Shown in pieces: positions 36,387 through 44,893 of a stretch of 64,000 bases of DNA; within the stretch, counting starts at the first letter, position 1; each line of letters starts with the position of its first letter. The DNA lies in contig NZ_CAMLHC010000016.1 of assembly GCF_946479755.1 (NCBI RefSeq), positions 62,001 to 126,000 of the forward strand. The letters run 5' to 3'. Source of the stretch: an uncultured Chitinophaga sp. Its GTDB lineage: Bacteria; Bacteroidota; Bacteroidia; Chitinophagales; Chitinophagaceae. Made by a program: the position numbers and the translations under genes. The notes under the pieces are model-generated. The model searched no databases, was not told the DNA's origin, and was given only the letters and a program-made list of their open reading frames with translations.

Positions 36387-37034
36387 ATGATAGCGCCGTC
36401 TTTACTGGCGGCCAATTTCCTTGAACTGGGGAAAGAAGTGGAAATGGTGAACCGCAGCGAAGCTGACTGGTTCCACCTGGATGTGATGGATGGCCGTTTT
36501 GTGCCCAATATCAGCTACGGCCTGCCGGTGATCGCACAGATCAAAAAGCTGGCCCGCAAGCCTTGTGATGTACACCTGATGATAGAAGAGCCGGAGAAGT
36601 ATGCCGCCGAATTTAAAAAAGCCGGCGCCGACATTCTCACCGTACATGCAGAAGCCTGTGTCCATCTGCACCGCAACATCCAGCAGATCAAAAGCCTGGG
36701 CATGAAAGCTGGCGTGGCGCTCAATCCGCATACGCCTGTGGTAGTGCTGGAAAATGTGATCCGTGATATCGATGTGGTACTGGTGATGAGCGTCAATCCG
36801 GGTTTTGGCGGACAGACCTTTATAGAACAAACTTACCAGAAAATAAGGCAGGTACGTCAGCTGATCAAAGACAACCAGGGTACCGCCCTGATAGAAGTAG
36901 ATGGCGGTATCAGTGCAGAAAATGCCGGCCAGCTGGTGCAGGCAGGCGCTAATGTGCTGGTGGCAGGCAGCTCCATTTTTGCTTCAGCAGATCCCGAAAA
37001 AACAATTGCCGCACTTAAGAGAGGTGCTCTATAA
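36387..37034 (+). CDS. rpe: Ribulose-phosphate 3-epimerase
   Basis: This is a TIM-barrel enzyme of the pentose phosphate pathway that interconverts ribulose-5-P and xylulose-5-P. I chose the ATG at 36387 (215 residues, MIAPSLLAANF); a TTG at 36369 would add six residues. Diagnostic motifs are WFHLDVMDGRFVPNIS, DVHLMIEEPEKY, VMSVNPGFGGQ and VDGGISAENA. Its 3' end overlaps the oppositely directed response-regulator gene by 20 bases. Confidence 0.96.
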   Translation: MIAPSLLAANFLELGKEVEMVNRSEADWFHLDVMDGRFVPNISYGLPVIAQIKKLARKPCDVHLMIEEPEKYAAEFKKAGADILTVHAEACVHLHRNIQQIKSLGMKAGVALNPHTPVVVLENVIRDIDVVLVMSVNPGFGGQTFIEQTYQKIRQVRQLIKDNQGTALIEVDGGISAENAGQLVQAGANVLVAGSSIFASADPEKTIAALKRGAL

Positions 37035-37404
37035 TCTCTTTGGACAGGGGTTTGGTAAGATAGCCATTAACTACCGGGTAGTGACGAACACGCTCTTTGT
37101 CTTTCTCATCGATAGAAGAAGTCAGCACGAAGATGCGGATCTGTTTGGGCAGCTGGTCATGAAAGACGCTGTACTCATCCAAAAACTCCCAGCCATCCAT
37201 AATCGGCATATTGAGGTCCAGCAGAATAAGGTCGGGCAGTTCGTCCACCTTATCTGCATGTTGCCGGATATGGTCCAATACGTCCTGCGCATCTGAGAAC
37301 ACCCTGATATTGGTGCATATCCCCTGCCGCTCTATCATGATTTTAGCAATTTGCTGGTGAATTGGGTCGTCGTCTACTATAAAAATCATATTGATCAGCT
37401 TCAT
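37015..37404 (-). CDS. Single-domain response regulator (CheY-like)
   Basis: This 129-residue receiver domain has no output domain. The acidic triad (Asp11-Asp13), the phospho-acceptor Asp63 in LILLDLNMP, Thr95 in VLTSS and Lys118 in LTKPL are present. It starts 8 bases after the five-PAS histidine kinase gene, which is almost certainly its partner. As it lacks DNA binding, it must act through protein contacts or phosphotransfer. An internal ATG at residue 6 (MIFIVDDD) is a possible alternative start. Confidence 0.93.
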   Translation of the reverse strand: MKLINMIFIVDDDPIHQQIAKIMIERQGICTNIRVFSDAQDVLDHIRQHADKVDELPDLILLDLNMPIMDGWEFLDEYSVFHDQLPKQIRIFVLTSSIDEKDKERVRHYPVVNGYLTKPLSKEIIEHLS

Positions 37405-37412
37405 AAAAGGGA

Positions 37413-40061
37413 TTATTCCGGCCTAAATGTAATAATAAATTTGGTACCCTGCCCCGGCCTGCTTTCGGCCCTGATACTTCCACCCATTGCTTCCACCTGT
37501 GTTTTGGTGATAAACAATCCGATACCTTTCGCATCTTTGTTACGGTGAAATGTTTTCCGGAAACCGAACAGCTTGTTACCGAAGCGTTCCATATCAATGC
37601 CGATGCCGTTGTCCTGCACCGTGAGTACAATGTTATCGTTCTCCCTCCATGTCTGTAAATGCAGTTCCGGTTCCCTTTCCGGTGAACGGTAACGGATGGC
37701 ATTGGTGATAAAATTCTGGAGGATACTGTCGAGATACACCCGTGGATACTCTATTTGCGGCGCCTGTTCAAAATCATAGGTAATTTTGATATTACTGGTT
37801 TCAATATCTACCAGCAGGATGTCCTTTACCTTCTGCACCCGTTCGGCAAAGAGCAGCTTTTCTTTTTCCACGTTCACGTCTTTCCGTATCTGCACCACTT
37901 CCACAAGATCGTTGAGGGTTTCGTCTATTTTTTTGATCACTTCGTGCAGCATGCCCAGGTACAGCTCTCTCTCCTGTTGGGAGGACGCCTCGTTATGCAT
38001 CTGCATCAGCGCGCGCAGGTTGGCGATGGGCGCCCGCAGGTTATGGGAAGTAATATGGGCAAAGTCTTCCAGCTGCTTGTTCTGGTTGACCAGGTTTTTG
38101 TTCAGGTTAGACAGCTGGTCATTCGCCTTGCGCAGTTCCTTCTGCATTTTACGGCTCTCTGTGATGTCGCGCATGAAGACCGAGATACCGCCGTCCTGCA
38201 TGGGTGTCAGCAGGAAGTCATACCATTTGTCCGGTTTGGAAAAATAGATCCCGAAAGACTGGGACTGCCGTTGCTGTATACACTCCTGCAGCCGGGCGTA
38301 AAATACGGTGCCGGACAGCCGGGGGAACACTTCGAAAATGTTGCTGCCCATTTCCACTTTCTGGCCGATCATTTTCTCTGCTTTCTGGTTGAGAAAATTG
38401 AGCTTGCCGTCTTTCTCCATGGCTGCATAGCCCATGTCCACCGTATCGAAGAAGAGACGCATCAGTTCCGTGTTACGGGTGAGCGCTTCCTCAATGGCCG
38501 ATTGTTCCGTTACGTCCTGCACCACGCCGAAGATGCGTGTCCGTTTGCCGTTGGTATATCCAGGCTGACCGATGCAACGCACTCTTTTGGTTTGTTGTTT
38601 GGCGGAGATCAGCGTCAGCTGTGCATCGAACGTTTTGCCGGTCTCGATGCATTGTTTCACCAATCCTTCCAGCACGGGTTGTGATTCCGGTGAGAAAAAG
38701 CGCATGGCTTTTTCGTAGTTGATGGGGGTATCCGGCTCACAGTCATGTATTTTATAGGACTGGTACGACCAGCGGACCCTTTCTGTTTCGAGGTCCATTT
38801 CCCATCCGCCGATTTTTCCGATATCTCCCGTTTGCAGGAGGAATTCCTGGTTTTTGACATTTTCCAGTTCCTGCATTTTTTTATCGGTGATATCGTTCAC
38901 GAGGGCAACGACGATCATCTCTTTATCCACCGGTTCAATGACGGGGAAGACGGTGAGGTCGAGATATACTTCGCGGCCGACAGTGGTCCAGCGTTCGTCC
39001 TGGCTGAAATCTATTTTCTTTTCCACGCGCAGCGGGTTGCCTTCTTCGAGTGCCTGGAGGAACAGTTTGTCCAGCTCGAAGCGGGTGGCCAATTCATCGT
39101 TCATCACGTTGAAGTTGCGCCGGGCGGTGGGATGCGGGGAGTTGAAGAAGAAGCGTTGTGTTTGATTGATGCGGCGGATAAAGCCGAAGTTATCAAACTG
39201 AATATAGCCGATGGGCAGGTTCTCGATGATATTGTCGAGCAGTCTTTCGCTTTTCTGGAGGCTGATTTCGGCTACTTTCTTTTCGGTGATATCGTCGAGG
39301 ATCAGGAAGTAGTTGGCCATTCTGCTGTGGCGGTCTGTCACCGGGAAGATGGTGGCTTCGTAGTACAGCGGGAACAGGCGGGTGACGTTGCCATAGTTTT
39401 TTTCCGCGTAGTTGAGCAGTATTTCCCGTTTCAGTGTTTTACCGGTGTCGCGGGCTTCTTCGAACATGCGGGCGAGGCCGTTGAGCCGGTAGAACGGGTC
39501 TTGCAGCCATTTGTATTCCCCATTGCCGAGGAAGGCGTGCTGGGCGCCCCATATCTGTCGCTGGCGGCTGTTCATCTCTACACTGACGCCTTCGGGGGTG
39601 AACTGCTGCAGGCCGATGGGGAGGTTTTCAAGTATCTGGCGGAAATATTGTTCATCTTCCATGACCCGGAGTTCGGGCAGTTTGCGGTCGGTGATATCGA
39701 TGCCGATGAGGAGGCATCCGGTCAGCTGACCGTCGTTGTCCAGGACCGGATGGATAGCTGATTCCAGCCACAGCTGGGTGGTTCCATGCAGCAGAAAACA
39801 GATTTGTTCCTGTATGGACTGGCCGGTCCGCAGCTGTTGCCAGATGCGGGCCCACTGTGCTTCATCGGCGGGCAGGAGTAGTTCCCTGAAGTATCGTCCG
39901 GAGATGAGTTCCGGCGGTTGCTGTAGGGCGTTGGCCATTCGCGGGTTCAGGGTAGTAATGCATTCAGCGGCATCCAGATTCACAGACAATGCGCATGCAT
40001 TGATGGCAGCCTCCAGATGCTGCAGATGCCGGTAATGCTGTTCCAGCATAACATCCTTCAT
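37413..40061 (-). CDS. Soluble PAS-domain sensor histidine kinase
   Basis: This 882-residue protein holds five successive PAS domains (about residues 10-125, 135-270, 275-400, 405-525 and 530-640), a short coiled coil, a dimerisation domain with phospho-accepting His673 in ITSHNLRAPIANLR, and a HATPase domain (N-box ITNAIRY, then DNGIGI and GIGLFIT). I see no signal peptide or membrane helix, so sensing should be cytoplasmic (redox, light, ligand or oxygen; not determinable). It is co-directional with the receiver gene 8 bases downstream. Confidence 0.94.
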   Translation of the reverse strand: MKDVMLEQHYRHLQHLEAAINACALSVNLDAAECITTLNPRMANALQQPPELISGRYFRELLLPADEAQWARIWQQLRTGQSIQEQICFLLHGTTQLWLESAIHPVLDNDGQLTGCLLIGIDITDRKLPELRVMEDEQYFRQILENLPIGLQQFTPEGVSVEMNSRQRQIWGAQHAFLGNGEYKWLQDPFYRLNGLARMFEEARDTGKTLKREILLNYAEKNYGNVTRLFPLYYEATIFPVTDRHSRMANYFLILDDITEKKVAEISLQKSERLLDNIIENLPIGYIQFDNFGFIRRINQTQRFFFNSPHPTARRNFNVMNDELATRFELDKLFLQALEEGNPLRVEKKIDFSQDERWTTVGREVYLDLTVFPVIEPVDKEMIVVALVNDITDKKMQELENVKNQEFLLQTGDIGKIGGWEMDLETERVRWSYQSYKIHDCEPDTPINYEKAMRFFSPESQPVLEGLVKQCIETGKTFDAQLTLISAKQQTKRVRCIGQPGYTNGKRTRIFGVVQDVTEQSAIEEALTRNTELMRLFFDTVDMGYAAMEKDGKLNFLNQKAEKMIGQKVEMGSNIFEVFPRLSGTVFYARLQECIQQRQSQSFGIYFSKPDKWYDFLLTPMQDGGISVFMRDITESRKMQKELRKANDQLSNLNKNLVNQNKQLEDFAHITSHNLRAPIANLRALMQMHNEASSQQERELYLGMLHEVIKKIDETLNDLVEVVQIRKDVNVEKEKLLFAERVQKVKDILLVDIETSNIKITYDFEQAPQIEYPRVYLDSILQNFITNAIRYRSPEREPELHLQTWRENDNIVLTVQDNGIGIDMERFGNKLFGFRKTFHRNKDAKGIGLFITKTQVEAMGGSIRAESRPGQGTKFIITFRPE

Positions 40062-40346
40062 TATTACTAGCGGGATTCTAAGATCGTTGTGTATTTAATA
40101 AGCTCAAAATAGGCATTATATGACAAAAAAGTGCCATTACAGCAGTAAAAGGTACAACTTCCGGCTTTATTTTCCCGTTTTTCAGCGGGATTTCTCTTCC
40201 GGTAGTGTTTGTTATTCAGGGAATTATCCACCCGTTGTGGATTTTCAGTTTTCAGATTTTGTTGATTGATCAATATCTTCGCATTCATTTCCGGCGGAGC
40301 CGGGCTACAAATAAACTAATTTTCACATAAAATAAAACATCAATTA

Positions 40347-40802
40347 ATGAAAGTTCTGATTATCATGGGATCCGAGAGTGACAAACCAGTAATGGAAGAA
40401 TCACAGAAATATCTCCAATACTTTGGCATTGAAGGTGAAATGGTAGTAGCTTCTGCCCACCGTAACCCGGAGCAGGTACGTGAGTTGTGTATAACTGCGA
40501 AGGAGAAAGGTTTTGGCGTGGTGATTGCGGCAGCTGGTATGGCGGCGCATCTGCCAGGCGTAGTATCTGCTTTCACTTCATTACCTGTATTGGGAGTACC
40601 TTTGGAAGGGGGTTTACCCGGCGGCATCGACGCCCTGTATTCTATTGTTCAGATGCCATCAGGCGTACCGGTAGGCACTTTGGCCGTAGGTAAAGCAGGT
40701 GCGCGCAATGCTGCGGTACTGGCAGCCCGTATGTTTGCACTGACCAACGACGCAATTGCTGCCAAAGTGGAAGCCTTCAAACAAAACGGTTACAGAATTT
40801 AG
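40347..40802 (+). CDS. purE: N5-carboxyaminoimidazole ribonucleotide mutase
   Basis: This 151-residue class I PurE rearranges N5-CAIR to CAIR in purine synthesis. The motifs IIMGSESDKPVM, VASAHRNPEQV and AAGMAAHLPGVV are all present and it is full length. purK is not adjacent. The 285 bases between it and the divergent histidine kinase gene hold AT-rich sequence and a short CCCG/CGGG hairpin but no clear promoter box. Confidence 0.97.
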   Translation: MKVLIIMGSESDKPVMEESQKYLQYFGIEGEMVVASAHRNPEQVRELCITAKEKGFGVVIAAAGMAAHLPGVVSAFTSLPVLGVPLEGGLPGGIDALYSIVQMPSGVPVGTLAVGKAGARNAAVLAARMFALTNDAIAAKVEAFKQNGYRI

Positions 40803-40899
40803 TGATTGCTTAACAATACTGCTCTCCAGGTTGTGGTTAAATTCATATATTCGGAGTGAGAATTCAGAATATTTTCCTGGACTTTAAATCATTGAATCA

Positions 40900-41862
40900 T
40901 TGACTGAATCCATTATTAATTTAGATAGTATTAATCCCATTGAGTTTTTCGGTGTTAACAACGGAAAACTGGATTTGCTGAAGAAAAAATTCCCGCTGTT
41001 GAAGATCCTGTCCAGGGGTACCCAGTTAAAATTGAGTGGGGCGCCGGAAGAAGTGGCCACAGCGGAGGAAAAAATCAGTCAAATCGTTAAATATCTCGAG
41101 CGTAATGGTAATCTGACAGAGAATTACTTTGAGCAGATTCTTGGGGATGAAGAGGGAACGGCGGTAGATCATTTCAGCGACCGCAATCCCAACGAGGTAC
41201 TGGTATTTGGTCCGAACGCCCGTACGGTACGTGCACGCACTGCCAACCAGAAAAGAATGGTAGCGCTGGCGGACAAAAATGACATTGTATTTGCGATCGG
41301 GCCGGCGGGTACGGGTAAAACCTATACGGCGGTAGCGTTGGCGGTACGTGCATTAAAAAATAAAGCTGTTAAGAAAATCATTCTCACCCGTCCGGCGGTG
41401 GAAGCAGGCGAAAGCCTGGGCTTTCTTCCCGGCGATCTGAAAGAGAAAATCGATCCCTATCTGCGGCCATTGTACGATGCGCTGGATGATATGATCCCTG
41501 CAGAGAAGCTGAGTTATTATATGACCAACCGTATCATAGAAATAGCGCCGCTGGCTTATATGCGTGGCCGTACGCTGGATAATTCCTTTATTATCCTCGA
41601 CGAAGCGCAGAACGCCACCGACCTGCAGCTCAAAATGTTCCTGACCCGCATTGGCGCTTCTGCCAAAGCCATCATCACCGGCGACCTTACCCAGATCGAC
41701 CTGCCGAAAAACCAGAAATCGGGCCTTGAAAAAGCGAACCGTATCCTGCGTAACATCGACGGTATCGGCTCTGTGGAGCTGGATGAAGAGGATGTGGTGC
41801 GTCACCGCCTGGTGAAAGCCATTATCCGGGCCTATGAGTCAGACAAGGAAAGAGAAGGATAA
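40900..41862 (+). CDS. phoH: PhoH-family ATPase
   Basis: This 320-residue protein has a start that must be TTG at 40900, because the conserved Bacteroidota N-terminus INLDSINPIEFFG begins right after it and no ATG lies nearby. Walker A GPAGTGKT (134-141) and Walker B FIILDEAQN (230-238) are intact. PhoH proteins are P-loop ATPases linked to RNA metabolism and stress; the exact role is unknown. It ends just before a very long inverted repeat. Confidence 0.93.
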   Translation: MTESIINLDSINPIEFFGVNNGKLDLLKKKFPLLKILSRGTQLKLSGAPEEVATAEEKISQIVKYLERNGNLTENYFEQILGDEEGTAVDHFSDRNPNEVLVFGPNARTVRARTANQKRMVALADKNDIVFAIGPAGTGKTYTAVALAVRALKNKAVKKIILTRPAVEAGESLGFLPGDLKEKIDPYLRPLYDALDDMIPAEKLSYYMTNRIIEIAPLAYMRGRTLDNSFIILDEAQNATDLQLKMFLTRIGASAKAIITGDLTQIDLPKNQKSGLEKANRILRNIDGIGSVELDEEDVVRHRLVKAIIRAYESDKEREG

Positions 41863-41872
41863 TTGACGAATT

Positions 41873-41944
41873 TTTTCATTTAGTTATTTAAAAATTGAGA
41901 GGCCTGATTTCGGGTGTCTTAATTTTTAAATGACTAAATGAAAA
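41873..41944. terminator. Long inverted repeat / two-way terminator after phoH
   Basis: Two 24-base arms (41873-41896 and 41921-41944) pair with a single G-T mismatch around a 24-base loop. Further T residues follow on the plus strand (AAAATTTTTTT). It starts 10 bases after the phoH stop. Confidence 0.8.
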
Positions 41945-42053
41945 TTTTTTTGAATATTAACGCTTTTTTAACGGTCTTTGCAGTAAGTTACCTGTTTTTT
42001 CAAGGGGATAATTCAGTTCGGAAGCCTGTGATACAGCATTGCGGTGATAGTAC

Positions 42054-42085
42054 TTTGCAGATTTGAATGTTTAACCCTATTTTTG
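42054..42085 (+). promoter_or_regulatory. Bacteroidota-type promoter of the DUF4878 lipoprotein gene
   Basis: A perfect -7 box TATTTTTG (42078-42085) lies 20 bases after a -33 TTTG (42054-42057), the arrangement used by the Bacteroidota primary sigma factor. The start of transcription would fall near 42092, about 20 bases ahead of the ATG at 42111. Confidence 0.65.
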
Positions 42086-42110
42086 TTGTGATATAATAAT
42101 TATCGACCGC

Positions 42111-42590
42111 ATGACCAATTATCGTCGAATTCTGACACTGGCAGTGATGGGAATGCTGCTGCTGAGCAGCTGTAAGAAACGGGCCACCCCTCAAGAGGTA
42201 GCGCTGGCATTTATGCACGCTATACAGGATTCGAACTTCGACCAGGCAAGGGACTATGCCACCAAAGAGTCTCAGCAGGTAATACAGATTTACTCCATTT
42301 TCGACGGGCGCCGCAGTGATGCAGAACGGGATAAGATCCGTAAAGCCAAAATACAGGTTGTCGCTGTGGAAGAAAACGACAACAAAGCTTCCGTGACCAT
42401 CCAGAATTCTTCAGCCAACCAGCAGGAAGTGCTGCAACTGGTAAAAGAAGGCGGTCAATGGAAGATTTCACTGACATTTGAAAGTATCATACCTAACTAT
42501 ATTCCGCCGGCCAGCCAGGGCCTGGACTCCACCACTGTACTGACGCCGGACACCACCGCCGGCGGTGTGGCAGTTCCTGCAGTTAAATGA
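42111..42590 (+). CDS. DUF4878-like lipoprotein
   Basis: This 159-residue protein starts with a lipoprotein signal (LLLSSC, Cys21). The NTF2-like DUF4878 fold follows: ATPQEVALAFMHAIQDSNFDQARDYAT and later VKEGGQWKISL. The last 30 residues are a Thr/Pro/Val-rich tail. It should be anchored in the cell envelope. Function is unknown in the family. It has its own promoter and a small hairpin after the stop. Confidence 0.85.
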   Translation: MTNYRRILTLAVMGMLLLSSCKKRATPQEVALAFMHAIQDSNFDQARDYATKESQQVIQIYSIFDGRRSDAERDKIRKAKIQVVAVEENDNKASVTIQNSSANQQEVLQLVKEGGQWKISLTFESIIPNYIPPASQGLDSTTVLTPDTTAGGVAVPAVK

Positions 42591-42599
42591 TTTTTGCCG

Positions 42600-42627
42600 C
42601 TTTACTGCGCTTTTTTGTGCAGTAAAG
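42600..42627 (+). terminator. Small hairpin after the DUF4878 lipoprotein gene
   Basis: The arms CTTTACTGC and GCAGTAAAG pair across a T-rich 10-base loop. TAATTTTT follows. The stop is 10 bases upstream. Confidence 0.55.
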
Positions 42628-42660
42628 GGATAATTTTTAGCTATTAATCATCAGTTGCCT

Positions 42661-42771
42661 TAAATTTGCCGATGCAAGAATGGGCAGGGGTGATTGATTT
42701 CCAAAGGCCAACAACGGAAACCACTGACCATATCTTCATGAAAAGTGAAGTGAATAAGGCATTCACTTTTC
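42661..42771 (+). promoter_or_regulatory. Possible promoter and 5' leader hairpin of ppa
   Basis: TAAATTTG at 42661-42668 fits the -7 consensus but its -33 partner is poor. If used, ppa has a leader of about 150 bases that contains a 10-bp stem, GAAAAGTGAA (42740-42749) with TTCACTTTTC (42762-42771). Confidence 0.35.
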
Positions 42772-42825
42772 TACCACTAATACAATATTGAACAATAAAC
42801 CTTAAAAGCAGAAAAGTAGATTATT

Positions 42826-43365
42826 ATGATGACAAATCCCTGGCACAGTGTGAGTCCCGGATCAGAGGTGCCACACGTAGTAAATGCCATTATCGAGATT
42901 CCAAAGGGATGCCGTGCCAAATATGAACTGGACAAAGAAAGCGGCCTGCTGAAACTGGACCGCGTTTTATATTCCTCTGTATATTATCCTGCCAACTATG
43001 GTTTCATTCCGCAGTCTTACTGCGACGACCATGATCCGCTGGACATCCTGGTACTGTCTCAGATAGAATGCGTACCCATGTGTATCATCGAAGCCAAAGT
43101 GATCGGTGTAATGCAGATGGTAGATGGCGGCGAAGCGGATGACAAAATCATCGCAGTGGCAGCCAACGATATGAGCGTAAACCACATCAACGATATCTCC
43201 GAACTGCCGCCTCATTTTATCGATGAAATGAGACACTTCTTTGAAGAATACAAAAGACTGGAAAAGAAATCAGTGATCGTGGAAGAGTTCCAGAACAAGG
43301 AAAAAGCCGAAAAGATCATTACCCAGAGCTTTGAAGACTACAGAAAGATCTTTAAGCAGAGCTAA
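42826..43365 (+). CDS. ppa: Inorganic pyrophosphatase (family I)
   Basis: This 179-residue soluble enzyme hydrolyses pyrophosphate to phosphate. The active-site motif [11 protein letters not shown] and the earlier YELDKESG and [10 protein letters not shown] are present. The start has two adjacent ATG codons. It stands alone, with a long hairpin between it and the convergent NlpC/P60 gene. Confidence 0.96.
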   Translation: MMTNPWHSVSPGSEVPHVVNAIIEIPKGCRAKYELDKESGLLKLDRVLYSSVYYPANYGFIPQSYCDDHDPLDILVLSQIECVPMCIIEAKVIGVMQMVDGGEADDKIIAVAANDMSVNHINDISELPPHFIDEMRHFFEEYKRLEKKSVIVEEFQNKEKAEKIITQSFEDYRKIFKQS

Positions 43366-43379
43366 CATATTGATTTTTT

Positions 43380-43452
43380 GATTTTCGATTTTTTGATGTT
43401 GGCATTTGGGGGAGACATCCAACAACATCCCGACATTAAAAAATCGAAAATC
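43380..43452. terminator. Long inverted repeat between ppa and the NlpC/P60 gene
   Basis: The 20-base arms at 43380-43399 and 43433-43452 pair with one mismatch and are A/T-rich at both ends, suiting termination from either side. The left flank contains GATTTTTTGATTT, a word also present in the 52842 element. Confidence 0.8.
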
Positions 43453-43455
43453 ATT

Positions 43456-44232
43456 TTAGAAGAATCTTTTAATAATCCGCAGCTGATGCGTTCTGATGTG
43501 GGTATCGGCATTGATGATGCCCTGGTTATCGATCGGATCTATGCGTACCTTGCCGGAAGAATGAAGGATTTCGTGATCGTTGAGCAACAGGCCTACGTGG
43601 GTAATCCTTCCTTCGGGATTATCGAAAAAAGCGAGGTCCCCCAACCGTGCTTCCTGCAGAAAGTCAACCGTGGTACCTTGTGTGGCTTGTTGTGACGCAT
43701 CCCGGAGCAATGGTATCCCCGACAGTTTAAAAACGTTTTGTACAAACCCGGAGCAATCCACCCCAAAGACATTCCTGCCGCCCCAGAGATAAGCCGTATT
43801 CAGAAATTTCATGGCATCTGCCAGCAGATGTTTCGTATTTACCGGACTTCCTGCAGCGGGCAATACATGGGGTTTTTCCAGTAAGGTCACCTGTACATTT
43901 CCCCATTTTGCGGAAAGGTTGGTATATCCTTTCAGGAGGCAGCCAAAAGGTAAGATCATAGGTTGACCGTTGAGCAGTATTTCATTGCTCCATTCCGGCA
44001 GGTAATGAGTGGCCGGTGCGTGATAGATATCTTCGGATACCTCTTCGAGGTGAGAGAGGGAAGCCCAGCCGGAATAGCCGTCGTACTGGTTTATCACTTC
44101 CACCCATCCGTCGGGGGCCGTGTTAATGATTTCCACACCTTCGCCCCAGAGCAGCTGGGAAATCATCTCACTTCTGTGTGCGGCGGTAGCCCTGAGCGGC
44201 GCTACAGGCACCACAACGATCGCGTATGGCAT
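43456..44232 (-). CDS. NlpC/P60 peptidase with SH3-like domains (YkfC-like)
   Basis: This 258-residue protein has no signal peptide. Bacterial SH3-like domains occupy about residues 1-125, and a C-terminal NlpC/P60 domain carries Cys160 (GVDCSGFVQNVF), His212 (RITHVGLLL) and a third polar residue near His224. This layout matches gamma-D-glutamyl-diamino-acid endopeptidases that recycle cell-wall peptides in the cytoplasm. The specific bond cut is inferred from the family. Confidence 0.9.
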   Translation of the reverse strand: MPYAIVVVPVAPLRATAAHRSEMISQLLWGEGVEIINTAPDGWVEVINQYDGYSGWASLSHLEEVSEDIYHAPATHYLPEWSNEILLNGQPMILPFGCLLKGYTNLSAKWGNVQVTLLEKPHVLPAAGSPVNTKHLLADAMKFLNTAYLWGGRNVFGVDCSGFVQNVFKLSGIPLLRDASQQATQGTTVDFLQEARLGDLAFFDNPEGRITHVGLLLNDHEILHSSGKVRIDPIDNQGIINADTHIRTHQLRIIKRFF

Positions 44233-44323
44233 ATTAATTGTATAATTCCGTTTTATAATCCAATATTCTCGCGTCTGAATGAACTTTTTCCGCTTTTATA
44301 CGTAAATATAGAGTAATAAGTTT

Positions 44324-44893
44324 ATGCACCAACAGTTAACCAATTTATCAGATAAGGAACTTATATCCCGTGCCCGGAAACAAGACCGGGAAGCAGAAGG
44401 TGTACTAATGGACAGGTACAGTCATTTACTGGTCGCCATTACACTGCCTTATCTGAATAAAGCCCCGAAGCCAGACCCCAACATTGTCTTTCCCACCCTG
44501 TTGCAACGGCTCAGCGCCAGTCTTAAAACCCAGACGATCTACAAAGCCAACGAATGGATATTGCATATTCAGAAAACATATTTCAATAGTCCAGACAAAA
44601 ATATTCCCTTCTACCCGTCACGGGATGGCAGGGACCTGTTGCATATTGAGAACAAAGTCGAAAAAGCAGGTACCAACATCATCGACCGCCAGGACCTCGC
44701 CGTAAGGCTCGAACAGGCCCTCGGGCGTATGAATGCCGACGACCGTGATCTGATAACGCAGTTCTATATTGATAATAAAAGCTTTGCCGATCTGACCGCT
44801 GCCAAGGGATTAACACGTGAAAAACTCAGGAACCAGCTGAAAGCAGCCAAAGGGAAACTTGCCAAGCTATATATGAATCAGGGTTATGTTTAG
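44324..44893 (+). CDS. Diverged ECF sigma factor-like protein
   Basis: This 189-residue protein aligns by eye along its length with the clear ECF sigma factor at 46134. LTNLSDKELISRARKQDREA matches the region 2 start, NEWILHIQKTYF occupies the region 2.3/2.4 position, and the region 4 helix-turn-helix end (KSFADLTAAKGLTREKLRNQL) is present. The core of region 2 (DAVQQIFLKV in the paralogue) is replaced by PDPNIVFPTLLQRLSA. It may be a real but unusual sigma factor or a partner that has lost promoter opening. Its stop overlaps the following anti-sigma-like gene by 8 bases. Confidence 0.75.
   Translation: MHQQLTNLSDKELISRARKQDREAEGVLMDRYSHLLVAITLPYLNKAPKPDPNIVFPTLLQRLSASLKTQTIYKANEWILHIQKTYFNSPDKNIPFYPSRDGRDLLHIENKVEKAGTNIIDRQDLAVRLEQALGRMNADDRDLITQFYIDNKSFADLTAAKGLTREKLRNQLKAAKGKLAKLYMNQGYV

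Noticed and set aside
40067..40288. A 73-codon minus-strand frame upstream of the histidine kinase
   Set aside because: It is low-complexity, polar and Asn-rich with no domain, and sits where promoters for the divergent genes should lie.
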